Assembly: GCA_910579505.1 (NCBI GenBank)
Contig: CAJTTZ010000012.1
Span: 62,001-126,000, forward strand
DNA from: an uncultured Lachnospiraceae bacterium
GTDB taxonomy: Bacteria; Bacillota; Clostridia; Lachnospirales; Lachnospiraceae
Reading direction: 5' to 3'
DNA length: 64,000 nt
Shown: one piece after another, positions 16,211 through 25,337 of the stretch
How positions within the stretch are numbered: the stretch's first letter is position 1
Layout of the letters: each line of letters starts with the position of its first letter
Notes under the pieces: model-generated
What the model was told of the DNA's origin: nothing
The model's database searches: none
What the model saw: the letters and a program-made list of their open reading frames with translations, nothing else
Translations under genes and position numbers: made by a program

Positions 16211-16258
16211 TGACCGTTAGTCATTAATTATTATAGTGAAAATAAAACGAGCTGTCAA
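16211..16258 (-). promoter_or_regulatory. tetR promoter with operator palindrome
   Basis: On the minus strand TTGACA (16258-16253) and TATAAT (16235-16230) are separated by 17 bases, a consensus promoter. At the expected transcription start lies TGACCGTTAGTCA (16211-16223), an inverted repeat well placed for TetR autorepression. A second inverted repeat, GCTGTCA (16251-16257) with TGACAGC (16274-16280), overlaps the -35. Confidence 0.7.
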
Positions 16259-16369
16259 GAGATATCACATCCTGACAGCCCATAATTTTTCAACTGCTAT
16301 TGTCCGTACCGCGCACTTGCTATAGTCGCAATAACTGCCGACGTCCTTTGCCACTTTCCGTATAATACA

Positions 16370-17230
16370 TTATCGTTCCAAAGCAAACATTTTCATTGCC
16401 TCTTTTACATTTTCCTTCATGGCATCCCGCGCCGTCATGGATATGGACGAGAAGAACAGCGGTTCCTCCGCGCGCAGGGATTTCAGATATGCCGCCGCCT
16501 GATTTCCGCCCGCTTTATCCATATACGTGAAATAATTGATTTTCCGCACGCCCGCCCGGATCGCCGCGTGATAATCCTCCCGGCTCACGCCGGAGCCGCC
16601 GTGCATGACAACCGGGATATCGCCTGTCAGCGCGCGCACATTTTTTACCACATCAAAATCCAGCTTCGGCGTCGTCAGATAAATGCCGTGGGTCGTCCCG
16701 AAGGAGCAGGCAAGGGCATCAATACCGCTCGCTTCCACGAACGCTTTTGCCTGTTCAGGGTCTGTGTAAATCTTCGTGTCGTCCCCGTCGGAGTCTCCCG
16801 CGCCGGATTCCCTTTTTCCCATACTGCCAAGTTCCGCCTCCACAGAAGCGCCGGTCCTTGCCGCCATCGCGACCGCTTTTTTGGTATTCTCCAGATTCTC
16901 TTCATAGGGCAGCACGGAACCGTCGTACATTATCCCGGTGAAGCCTATTGCAAGCGCCTTTTCCAGATAATCAAAGGTCTCGCCGTGATCCAGATGGACG
17001 CAGACCGGCACAGACGCTTTTTTCGCCTCCGCCACCATGACCGGCCCGATCAGCTCTAACGGAACCCATGACTCGTGGCACTGTGCAAACTGCAGAATGA
17101 CAGGCATATGTAATTCCTCCGCCGCCGTAAGCACAGCCTGCAGGCTCTCCAGATTTGCCGCATTAAACGCGCCCACGGCAATCCCTTTTTCTTCCGCGAT
17201 TTTCAATACTTCTTTTAATGTGACTAGCAT
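16370..17230 (-). CDS. Class II ketose-bisphosphate aldolase
   Basis: The 286-residue product matches class II fructose/tagatose-bisphosphate aldolases (Fba/GatY/KbaY): G-A-F-N-A near the start, V-H-L-D-H-G with zinc-binding His, E-A-E-L-G, and H-G-G-S-G for phosphate binding. It would split a ketose phosphate into dihydroxyacetone phosphate and an aldehyde. It is last in an isomerase-kinase-aldolase operon and overlaps the kinase by 7 bases. The start at 17230 is preferred over an ATG 12 bases upstream because of ribosome-site spacing. Confidence 0.85.
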   Translation of the reverse strand: MLVTLKEVLKIAEEKGIAVGAFNAANLESLQAVLTAAEELHMPVILQFAQCHESWVPLELIGPVMVAEAKKASVPVCVHLDHGETFDYLEKALAIGFTGIMYDGSVLPYEENLENTKKAVAMAARTGASVEAELGSMGKRESGAGDSDGDDTKIYTDPEQAKAFVEASGIDALACSFGTTHGIYLTTPKLDFDVVKNVRALTGDIPVVMHGGSGVSREDYHAAIRAGVRKINYFTYMDKAGGNQAAAYLKSLRAEEPLFFSSISMTARDAMKENVKEAMKMFALER

Positions 17231-18351
17231 ATTTTGTCCCATCCTTTCTGAATCTTCTGTTCCAGCTCGTCAAACGGTTTCAGACCGCTCAGCGCATCGT
17301 AAGCCGCCACGCAGGAAGCTCCCGCCGCCGCTGCCAGATGCATGGACATTTCCGGGGAATACCCCGCAAGCACAGCTGTCAGAAATGCCGCGATGCTGGT
17401 GTCTCCCGCCCCGGTTCCAGACAGCACCCGGTCAGGGACATAGCTTTTCTCAAACCCATGCAGATCCGCCCACTGTGACACATCAAGTTCCAGCTTTTCA
17501 CCAACCTTTTCCAATGTCTGCCGGGAAGCGGTTCTGTAGTAAATGCCCGGCGCCCCGCATTTGATCAGCAGTATTTTCGCGCCAAGTTCCATGCAGCGGT
17601 CCGCAAGCGGTCTTACATCCTTTTCGATATCCAGTATTTCCGTGATATCCCGTCCCTTCGCCCTTTCCTGCCACTGAAAGAGCCGGTCTCGGTCCAGCAT
17701 ATAGCACAGTTCCTCCACGCTCGGCACCAGAAAATCCACATAGGGGATAACGTTCTCAAGAATACGCCCCCAGTCTGCGCCGTCGGCTTCGGAACCCGGT
17801 TCAATGGCGGCAAAATCAAGCGACGTGGCTGCGCCGCACGCCTTTGCCCGCTTCATCATCTTCTGCAGTTCCGCACCGTCATTTTCATACATGGACTTTA
17901 TCAGCGGCGGATAGCCGAAATGGAATAATGCGGCTTTCTCCAATTCCTCCTGCGGAATGTCCGTTGCGCAAAAGGTATGGTTTGCTCCCGGATTGTGGAG
18001 AAACATCCGATCTATTCCCGGTACGGCAATCACAACTGTATAGGAAGTGGATTCCTGCCCTGAAACAAGCAGTCCCTGTTCCGCACCATGGGCTTTCAGT
18101 ATGTTGCGCACGATTTCCCCGAAGGGATCATCCCCGATCTTGCCCATCAGCGAGACGTCCGCCCCGAAAAACTTCATGGCAAGCCCGGTGTTGGCGACAG
18201 AGCCGCCCGTATGCACGTCCGCCGGGCCCACGTTGACCAGCTTGCCGGGCGATAGGATGTCACCCAGACTGGCTGTGCTTTTTCCCGGGAATACCGGCGT
18301 AATATCCAGACAGATATGTCCTGCCGCAATCACTTTCTTTTTCAACTGCAT
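17224..18351 (-). CDS. PfkB-family sugar kinase
   Basis: The 375-residue product is a ribokinase/PfkB-type kinase: G-G-S-V-A-N-T-G-L near residue 50 and the catalytic G-T-G-A-G-D-T-S-I-A-A-F with the anion-hole glycines and general-base Asp. It would phosphorylate a sugar or sugar phosphate feeding the aldolase downstream. GGGAGGG sits almost directly before the ATG, an unusually close spacing, and the gene follows the isomerase by about 10 bases. Confidence 0.85.
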   Translation of the reverse strand: MQLKKKVIAAGHICLDITPVFPGKSTASLGDILSPGKLVNVGPADVHTGGSVANTGLAMKFFGADVSLMGKIGDDPFGEIVRNILKAHGAEQGLLVSGQESTSYTVVIAVPGIDRMFLHNPGANHTFCATDIPQEELEKAALFHFGYPPLIKSMYENDGAELQKMMKRAKACGAATSLDFAAIEPGSEADGADWGRILENVIPYVDFLVPSVEELCYMLDRDRLFQWQERAKGRDITEILDIEKDVRPLADRCMELGAKILLIKCGAPGIYYRTASRQTLEKVGEKLELDVSQWADLHGFEKSYVPDRVLSGTGAGDTSIAAFLTAVLAGYSPEMSMHLAAAAGASCVAAYDALSGLKPFDELEQKIQKGWDKIC

Positions 18352-18361
18352 CCCTCCCTGA

Positions 18362-19396
18362 TTACTCAATCCCCATCAAAAGGTTCATAACATACATTTC
18401 CAGCCCCTCAAAATCACGTTTTTCCACCAGTTCTTTCTGCAGTGCATAGTCAAACCGATCCACCTTTGCTTCCAGCGCCTTAAAGACTTTCAGGCTGTTT
18501 TCCAGATGTTTATAGCTGTCCTCGTCTTTCGTCGTCCGCATGGCTTTCACATCCAGCCCTACAAACTCGCCGTGATCCCCGTAACCGTTTTCCTTGAGCA
18601 CCTTCACCTGATTAAAGGCGGCGCGCAGGTTCTCAACGCCAAAAGATTTATCCTGATCGTATTTGATCCCGTTCTGGTCATTCAGATGCACGGTCATCAG
18701 CTTGCCCATCGCCATGGCAAACCCGATCTCATGTGCCGGGTCCAATCCTGCCAGAATGGCGTGTGCACTCTCCAGATTGCCGCCGACTCTGGAAGGATCA
18801 ATGGTTGCCGCAGAAACAGCCATCACATGCCCCATGGTGCCGCAGATACTCCTGTCTATCGGCTCATTGGGCTTGGGCTCGATGCAGACGCGGATCTTCG
18901 GGTCGTATTCCAGCATTTTGTTGATGGCTTCGATCAGCATCTTTGTCGCCCATACAGGGGACTTGGATTCCGCACACAATGTCCCCTCCCTTGCCAGCCA
19001 TAAAACTATCATATCACATCCAAGTTCGTTTGCAATATCAATAGAGCGGTAAGCTCTCCACATCGCGTACTCTCTGTCTTTCTCCGAAGTGCTCATAAAT
19101 CCGCCGTCAGCAGTACGCTCGTCCATCCACAGGCGGGGCGCCACAAATTCCGCCACCAGATTGTACTTATCCAGTGTTTTCTTTAATTCGCGCGCCTTCT
19201 CTTTGATCTCCTCTTCTGTGTAATCGTTGATGTTCGGCACCGCGTCGTCATCATGGAACTGGATTGCCGAAAATCCCATCTCGGCAAACTTTTTAAACTT
19301 CTCCTCCACCGGGATATCCGCCCTTGTCGCCGGTCCGTAAGAATCCGCCCCGGTATGTACATTCCATGGTCCTACCGAAAATTTGAATTTGCTCAT
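18362..19396 (-). CDS. Xylose isomerase-like TIM-barrel protein
   Basis: The 344-residue product resembles xylose isomerase/sugar phosphate isomerase-epimerases: V-G-P-W-N-V, F-H-D-D-D near residue 48, C-I-E-P-K-P-N-E-P, N-L-E-S-A-H-A and M-T-V-H-L-N-D-Q-N, with acidic and His residues for two metal ions. It probably interconverts an aldose and ketose. It is first in the operon with kinase and aldolase, and divergent from the AraC regulator. AGAGGAAACAAA before ATG sets the start. Confidence 0.8.
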   Translation of the reverse strand: MSKFKFSVGPWNVHTGADSYGPATRADIPVEEKFKKFAEMGFSAIQFHDDDAVPNINDYTEEEIKEKARELKKTLDKYNLVAEFVAPRLWMDERTADGGFMSTSEKDREYAMWRAYRSIDIANELGCDMIVLWLAREGTLCAESKSPVWATKMLIEAINKMLEYDPKIRVCIEPKPNEPIDRSICGTMGHVMAVSAATIDPSRVGGNLESAHAILAGLDPAHEIGFAMAMGKLMTVHLNDQNGIKYDQDKSFGVENLRAAFNQVKVLKENGYGDHGEFVGLDVKAMRTTKDEDSYKHLENSLKVFKALEAKVDRFDYALQKELVEKRDFEGLEMYVMNLLMGIE

Positions 19397-19488
19397 TTTG
19401 TTTCCTCTCTTTCTCTGCATGGCAGTGCAGCTCCCCCTGCACCACATTGTTTACATGTTTCCTTACACTTATTTATACTATTTTTCTG

Positions 19489-19550
19489 TGTCACAAAAAT
19501 GACAATCTTGCGATTTTCTTCTTGTCTTGTTGTGCTTTAACAAATATACT
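19489..19550 (+). promoter_or_regulatory. araC-side promoter and palindrome in divergent region
   Basis: TTGTCT (19522-19527), a 17-base spacer, and TATACT (19545-19550) form a reasonable promoter for the AraC gene. Upstream, TGTCACAAAAATGACA (19489-19504) is a palindrome between the two divergent transcription units, a candidate operator shared by both. Confidence 0.5.
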
Positions 19551-19638
19551 GGAAGGAGACATACACAGACAGCCGGCGTCGGGAAAGATACGCTATTACT
19601 CTGCCCGGCCGAGTAAACACCCTGAAATGGAGATTTGT

Positions 19639-20589
19639 ATGGGCACACAAAGGGAACTGGAAATCGTAAGACATACAACCATGAACAATCTGGAAATCTT
19701 TCTGGTGGAAATGACGGAGCGGGGACCTCACGGCCACGACGACCTGGAAATCGGCCTGCTTTTGGAAGGCAGCCTGACCCTGTTTCTGGAACAGGAAACA
19801 TACGAACTGAAAAAGGGGGATATCTATCTCATCAACCGCTACCAGGTACATTCCTTCTTAAACGCGGGTGAAAAGAACCTGATTCTCGCTTTCCAGATTC
19901 CCACAGATTTTTACCGCCGTCTGAATTTGCAGCTCACCTATCTGCGGTTTGAAAGTAATGTCATTCACAGCGGTCATCTCCATGCCCATTTATCCGCGCA
20001 GTTACTGTCCTGCGCCAGCCTCTATTTCGGCACGGAAAAATTCCGGGAACTGGAATGTTCTTCCCTGCTTTTACATGCGCTGTATCTGCTTTTAAAAAAC
20101 TGCCCCTACACGGTAACCGGCGAGCGCGAATACCATATCGCCCAGAACGACTCCCTGCGCATCAACCGCATTTCGGAATATATCGCGGAACACCACCAGG
20201 CGCATATTTCACTGGAAGAAATCGCAAAGAGAGAGCACATCACCGCCTGCCACGCCTCGCATTTCATCCGCAAAATGCTTGGCATCCCGTTTCAGGAATA
20301 TCTGAACAACACACGGTTTGACCATGCGCTCCGGCTTTTGTCGCAGACGGACTTAAGCCTTCTCGACGTCTGTATGGAATCCGGCTTTTCCAGCAGCCGC
20401 TATCTGAACCGAATGTTTGAAAAAAACTTCGGCTGCAGCGCGAAGGAATACCGAAAAAGAAACCAGGACTTTCAGATGCTGGGCATGAAAGAACAGGCGC
20501 TCCCCGTCTCCAACATCCAGATGCGTCACTCCTTTGAGGGGTCTGCTTTTTTATTCCAAAGCTTTACTGCCTCTGACTCCTTTCAATAA
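19639..20589 (+). CDS. AraC-family regulator with cupin domain
   Basis: The 316-residue product has an N-terminal cupin sensor (H-G-H-D-D-L-E-I-G-L-L-L-E-G, residues about 33-46) and a C-terminal double helix-turn-helix (I-S-L-E-E-I-A-K-R-E-H-I-T and G-F-S-S-S-R-Y-L-N-R-M-F-E). It is divergent from the sugar operon and is its likely sugar-responsive activator. The ATG at 19639 has GGAG 7 bases upstream and starts the protein at the cupin; the open frame extends further but lacks coding character. Confidence 0.85.
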   Translation: MGTQRELEIVRHTTMNNLEIFLVEMTERGPHGHDDLEIGLLLEGSLTLFLEQETYELKKGDIYLINRYQVHSFLNAGEKNLILAFQIPTDFYRRLNLQLTYLRFESNVIHSGHLHAHLSAQLLSCASLYFGTEKFRELECSSLLLHALYLLLKNCPYTVTGEREYHIAQNDSLRINRISEYIAEHHQAHISLEEIAKREHITACHASHFIRKMLGIPFQEYLNNTRFDHALRLLSQTDLSLLDVCMESGFSSSRYLNRMFEKNFGCSAKEYRKRNQDFQMLGMKEQALPVSNIQMRHSFEGSAFLFQSFTASDSFQ

Positions 20590-20742
20590 TACTGCTTGAC
20601 ATTGCTATTCCAATACAATTAAGCCGTCAGGCTTAATTGCTATTTCCCCATGTTATAATGCTCATAAAGCGGTCGCTGTAAAATGGATTCTGTCAACAAC
20701 CTATTTATACTGCCGGCTTTATCAGCCGGAAAAGGAGGACGC

Positions 20743-22407
20743 ATGTCGGAAAAAAGAATTTATATCAGTAACGAACCTATGTCAGAAAATATCGCGCTGG
20801 AAGAAACGATGGCTGACCTTGCCGAGACCCTGGAAGCCGAAATCCAGATCATTGACTTCGATGCGGATCTTACGGACGCATCTGCCGCCCCGATCATTAT
20901 TCTGTGCAACAACATCAACATTCTGGATGAGGCGGTTCTTGAGACCCTTGAACAAATTTACCGTGCAAATCAGCATATCATCCTCTATGAGCCGACCAAC
21001 AATGAGATCAATACCGTTTATGCAAGACTGGAAGGACATGAATACTTCAAGGCGGATAACAAAGTGACCGGCTACAGCCTTTTTGGCCTGAAAATGACCA
21101 CGGAAGGAATCTGCTATGTTTTGGAAGCCCATGAGAAAGACCCTGAACTGCTCTCCCGGAACATGTCCGACTTTATGGAAGACAAGCAGGAATTGGACAC
21201 GCCCGTCTTAGAAAGTTTACGTCTGAGAGCTTCCGACGCTCTGGAGCTGTCCGGTTCTGACGTCAATCTCGCCACTCTTGCACGCCAGCATGTGGTAACC
21301 AAGTCTTTCTCCCTGCTGGGCAAGCCCTGTTCCGTCAGCTACTATATGGTATCCTGCCACAAATATAAAGGCACGTCGGTATCCGGCGGTGAAGACTGGT
21401 TCTTTATACAGCAGGCAGGGATTCTGAACGGCGCCAAAAACTACCAAAAATATTGGGCGGGCACAAGAGTATCTATTGACGGCGAATCCTGGTATGTGGG
21501 ACAGGGAGAAGTCTGTCTGAATTATGTGGATTACTATACGATGAAGAACTATATCCCCCTTCCTCCCGGCGAAAGCACCGTGGATGCCCAGTTGGTTTAT
21601 GCGGAGCCCCAGGCAATTAACGGAACCACAAAATACACCATTTCCGAGTCGTTACAGCTCGGCGGCAGCATCGGATTTGAATCGACCGGCGGCGAATCCA
21701 AAGGCAGCGCCTCCTTCTCTGTCGGCGCAGGCTTTGATTCTTCCTATTCCTTTGAAGTGCAGGACTGCACCTGTAAAGGCACCTCCCTGAGCCAGAACAG
21801 CCATTCCGCGGAATGGAAATACCAGTTCAAGCATGCCGAAAAAAATATGGCAGCCGGGAAATGGCAGTATCTGCACGACCCTGCTACACTCTCCTGCTCC
21901 GTATTTTCCCCGGTTAACGCATGGGTATGGAAGTTTGACACGAGAAAGAGAGACGTTTATAAGAGCTTTCAGTCAGATACCGGCATCGGCATTATGAACA
22001 CGATCTCGCGCTACAGCGGCTCGCAGCCCTGCAAGGATATCCCCGGGAAGTGTACAAACGGGCAGACAAACAGCGCTTCCTATACCATTACCTTCCATAT
22101 GCCGCCTCTCCTTGGCGTAGACAAAAAGAGCCTGATGTTTGACAAGGCAGGCGGTACCCAGAAGCTGCAAATCGCCGTACAGGGAAGTTTTAAAATCCAG
22201 TTTAAGGACAATCCTTCGTGGATCAGGGTTGACCGGGCTGTCGGCAGCGGAGAACTCACCGAAGTTTTTGTTTCCGTGGATAATTATACCGAAAAGAAGG
22301 AACGGCTGGCCGTTTTACAGATTTACAGAGTAAAAGACGCCGCCCGCGGCACCACGGACGAGCTGTTGGAAGTGAAAGTCATTCAGACATCAGGGAAAAT
22401 CAGCTAA
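20743..22407 (+). CDS. BACON-domain protein with leukocidin-like central region
   Basis: The 554-residue product has three parts. Residues about 1-130 are an alpha/beta domain I do not recognise. The middle (about 190-450) has alternating Gly/Ser-rich strands, S-A-S-F-S-V-G-A-G-F-D-S-S-Y-S-F followed by a charged loop and S-A-E-W-K-Y-Q-F, reminiscent of leukocidin/hemolysin beta-barrel toxins. The last 95 residues fit a BACON domain (S-L-M-F-D-K-A-G-G-T-Q-K-L start, V-K-V-I-Q-T-S-G end). There is no signal peptide. AAAGGAGGACGC before the ATG is a strong ribosome site. The BACON call is fairly firm; the toxin-like call is tentative. Confidence 0.55.
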   Translation: MSEKRIYISNEPMSENIALEETMADLAETLEAEIQIIDFDADLTDASAAPIIILCNNINILDEAVLETLEQIYRANQHIILYEPTNNEINTVYARLEGHEYFKADNKVTGYSLFGLKMTTEGICYVLEAHEKDPELLSRNMSDFMEDKQELDTPVLESLRLRASDALELSGSDVNLATLARQHVVTKSFSLLGKPCSVSYYMVSCHKYKGTSVSGGEDWFFIQQAGILNGAKNYQKYWAGTRVSIDGESWYVGQGEVCLNYVDYYTMKNYIPLPPGESTVDAQLVYAEPQAINGTTKYTISESLQLGGSIGFESTGGESKGSASFSVGAGFDSSYSFEVQDCTCKGTSLSQNSHSAEWKYQFKHAEKNMAAGKWQYLHDPATLSCSVFSPVNAWVWKFDTRKRDVYKSFQSDTGIGIMNTISRYSGSQPCKDIPGKCTNGQTNSASYTITFHMPPLLGVDKKSLMFDKAGGTQKLQIAVQGSFKIQFKDNPSWIRVDRAVGSGELTEVFVSVDNYTEKKERLAVLQIYRVKDAARGTTDELLEVKVIQTSGKIS

Positions 22408-22428
22408 TATAACCACGATCCCCTTTTC

Positions 22429-22470
22429 AGCGTCTGCCAAAACCGGGCTTTTCCGGTAACGGCAGACGCT
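22429..22470. terminator. Nested hairpin, probable terminator
   Basis: Outer arms AGCGTCTGCC (22429-22438) and GGCAGACGCT (22461-22470) enclose a smaller ACCGG/CCGGT stem. It lies between convergent genes. A U-run is weak on both sides, so termination is likely but not certain. Confidence 0.55.
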
Positions 22471-22502
22471 ATATAAAAGCCGCAAAAAAACAGCCGCCCA
22501 GG

Positions 22503-23288
22503 CTACGACGCCCTCGTCAAAAACTGAAATCCCATCACCACGACCCCGAGCACCACCAGCACGACGCCCGTCGCCCGGTTCAGCGTCCTCGGTTCCGCTT
22601 TGTTCGCGAATACCGCCGCAATCCTGGCCCAGATAAAGGTAAAGACCACACACAGTATCCACACCGGCAGATCCGGCATCCCACCTATGGCAAAGTGCGA
22701 CACCGCGCCCGTAAAGGCGGTAAACGCCATGATAAACACACTGGTGCCGACGGCTGTCTTTAATTCATAGTGGAGAATAGAAGTTAAAATCAGAAGCATC
22801 ATCATGCCGCCGCCCGCGCCGATAAAACCGCAGATAAACCCGATCATCACACCGGCGATAAGCGACTGCACCGCCCGTTTCTTCGCCGCAACCTCCCCCA
22901 TCGCTTCCTTCGTGGTCATAACAGGCTTCACGATAAACTTAATGCCGAGCAAAAAAGTCATAAACACGGAGAAACCGCCCATCGTCGCCGGCGGAACCAG
23001 ACTCGCCGCATAACTGCCCACCACCGTGAAGGCGAGCACGCTCCCCATCATAATCAGACCGTTTCTGATATCCAGATTCTTATTCTTTCCGTAGGTGTAC
23101 GCCGATACCGCACTGGCAAGCACGTCGGACGACAGCGCAATTCCCACCGCCATATAGGCGTCCATGTGAAGGAACGTGATCAGCATGGGACTGATCACAG
23201 CCGCCGCGCTCATGCCCGCAAAACCCGTTCCAAGCCCTGCGCCCATCCCCGCAAAGAAAGTCACCACAGTCATCCACAACCAGTTCAT
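22503..23288 (-). CDS. TSUP (TauE/SafE) family anion transporter
   Basis: The 261-residue membrane protein has seven to eight hydrophobic segments and the TSUP hallmark glycine-rich helices, G-A-G-L-G-T-G-F-A-G and I-C-G-F-I-G-A-G-G-G. Family members export sulfite, sulfonates or other organosulfur anions. It lies 6 bases after the chemoreceptor gene and is probably cotranscribed. Confidence 0.8.
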   Translation of the reverse strand: MNWLWMTVVTFFAGMGAGLGTGFAGMSAAAVISPMLITFLHMDAYMAVGIALSSDVLASAVSAYTYGKNKNLDIRNGLIMMGSVLAFTVVGSYAASLVPPATMGGFSVFMTFLLGIKFIVKPVMTTKEAMGEVAAKKRAVQSLIAGVMIGFICGFIGAGGGMMMLLILTSILHYELKTAVGTSVFIMAFTAFTGAVSHFAIGGMPDLPVWILCVVFTFIWARIAAVFANKAEPRTLNRATGVVLVVLGVVVMGFQFLTRAS

Positions 23289-23294
23289 ATCGTC

Positions 23295-25172
23295 CTACGC
23301 CTCAATCATTTCCAGCAGATTGTTTGTAATATCCGCCATGTTGGAAGACACTTCCTTTGTATTCTGGGAAATATCCACGTTCTCCGTCACCACGCTCGAA
23401 ATCTGCGTCAACTGCTTAACCGCAAGATCCACAATGGACACGTTCTTCGCAACCATCCGGGATATCTCTTCCACATCTTTTCTGGACTGTTCGATGTTCT
23501 CCACCACCAGACCAAAGGTGCCCACCGTCTGTTCCGTGATGTCCTGTCCTTCTTTTACCGCCCTCAGGGAGTTCGTAATCAGCTCGTTTGTCTCCTTCGC
23601 CGCCTGCGCGCTCCTTGCGGCGAGCTCTCCTACCTGGGAAGCCACCACGGCAAATCCTCTGCCCGACTCGCCCGCTCTTGCCGCCTCAATGGATGCGTTT
23701 AAGGAGAGCAGGTTGGTCTGCTCGGCAATGGAGTTGATCTCATCAATAATTTTCTCAATCTGCATGGACATTTCGCTTATCTTCTGCATGGAAATCTGCA
23801 GCTGCGCCATCTGGGACTGCGTGGTGACAATTTCCCCGGTAGTCGCTGCCGACGCCGCATTAATTTCATTGGATGCGTTTACGCTGTTGTTCAGTTCCTG
23901 CGTAAGCTGCTCCATAATCTTCTCCAGATCGGAAACCGCCTGCTCCTGCCGCTCCGTCCCGTTGTAGATACTGTCTGCATTTTCCAGAGTCTTTCCCGAC
24001 ACCTGACTCAGTTCCCTGCACGCATTCTTCACATTCTGGATCAGCATCCGATTGCTCTCCACGTCCTGCTCCTGCTGACTCAGCAGATTTTCATTCTCGC
24101 GCATATTCTGGCAGATGCTCTCCACCATTTTATTGATACTGGAGGAAAGCTGTTCATACTCCGGCGTGCTTTTTTCATCTATGGCGATGTCAAAATTGCC
24201 CTCCGCAATTTCCTTCGTATCATTTGTGATATTGTTGATTCCCCGAACGATTTTGCTGTCGACCATCCGATTAATCGTGACAAGCAGCACCCCAAAAATG
24301 ATCAGCATACTCAAGGATACGATCAGCGTCTGGTTGCGGCGCGCCGCATAGTATTCCGAGGCGGGGAGAAATGTCCCGATTACCATATCCCCATCGTCCT
24401 CAGCATAATAGTACCCGGACACCCCGTTAATTTTTGCCCTGCCTTTTCCCACAAAATCCTGTGGAAAACCAATCTCTGCGGCTGCCGTGCCAACTAACGA
24501 CGTATCGGGGTAGGAAAGCAGCAGTCCGCTTTCTTTATCGACCGCATAGACATAGCCGTTTGTACCGAAATCTATATCATTTAACACCACGGAAATGTCT
24601 GTGCCTGCAAGTGCCCTCTCCAGGACTTCCGGGCGCACGCCTACCTGCACAAGCCCTTTCGCGTCCGTCCTCGCCACGCCGATATACTGCATGATAATTC
24701 CTTCCGCGACGTTTTCCTGGGGTTCCTGCACAATCTCTATGGTTGGATCGTCCACAATCACCATAAAGGCGTTGGACTGCTCACCGCTCTTCATGTCAAA
24801 ACCAACATAGGCGTCAATGGAACTGCTGGTGATGATGCCCGTTTCATCAATGATATGTACCTCGTTCACCATCAGCCTGTCCCTGATCTCAAGCAGTTTT
24901 TCCTGATTATCCGCAATGGAGGGCTGCGCCGCGAGCATATCGGCAAAAACCCTCGCCTTGGCGAGATTGTTCTCCCCTAGATTTTCCGTAAGCTGCTCAA
25001 TGTTTTCCTCATTTCCGGCAAGTTTTTCCCTCACATCAGCCAGCTTGTTTTTACTGGAAAGCGTATTGTTATAGTTGTTTGTAACAGTCTGAAGAGTAAA
25101 TATGGCGATGATGGTAACCGTTAGTGCAACAATCATGTAGATAGAAAGTCTTTTAGTGAATATTTTTTTCAT
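23295..25172 (-). CDS. Methyl-accepting chemotaxis protein
   Basis: The 625-residue receptor has an N-terminal membrane helix, a periplasmic-type Cache sensor region (about 35-270), a second membrane helix (about 280-305), a HAMP linker (E-I-A-E-G-N-F-D-I), and a signalling domain with the highly conserved hairpin I-A-E-Q-T-N-L-L-S-L-N-A-S-I-E-A-A-R-A-G-E. It should signal to CheA/CheW. The ligand is unknown; the TSUP transporter in the same unit hints at a sulfur-containing anion (inference). Confidence 0.9.
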   Translation of the reverse strand: MKKIFTKRLSIYMIVALTVTIIAIFTLQTVTNNYNNTLSSKNKLADVREKLAGNEENIEQLTENLGENNLAKARVFADMLAAQPSIADNQEKLLEIRDRLMVNEVHIIDETGIITSSSIDAYVGFDMKSGEQSNAFMVIVDDPTIEIVQEPQENVAEGIIMQYIGVARTDAKGLVQVGVRPEVLERALAGTDISVVLNDIDFGTNGYVYAVDKESGLLLSYPDTSLVGTAAAEIGFPQDFVGKGRAKINGVSGYYYAEDDGDMVIGTFLPASEYYAARRNQTLIVSLSMLIIFGVLLVTINRMVDSKIVRGINNITNDTKEIAEGNFDIAIDEKSTPEYEQLSSSINKMVESICQNMRENENLLSQQEQDVESNRMLIQNVKNACRELSQVSGKTLENADSIYNGTERQEQAVSDLEKIMEQLTQELNNSVNASNEINAASAATTGEIVTTQSQMAQLQISMQKISEMSMQIEKIIDEINSIAEQTNLLSLNASIEAARAGESGRGFAVVASQVGELAARSAQAAKETNELITNSLRAVKEGQDITEQTVGTFGLVVENIEQSRKDVEEISRMVAKNVSIVDLAVKQLTQISSVVTENVDISQNTKEVSSNMADITNNLLEMIEA

Positions 25173-25337
25173 AATGTACGTATCCTTTCTTCGCGTTTTA
25201 CACAACTATATGACATACGTAAACTTCTCAAAATGGAATGCGTTTTCACACTCTATCTATAATTGTATACGGTATTTCCACGCTTTTCAAGCACTATCGC
25301 AATAATTTTACCCTACGTTTACTCTACCCCCTGACCC

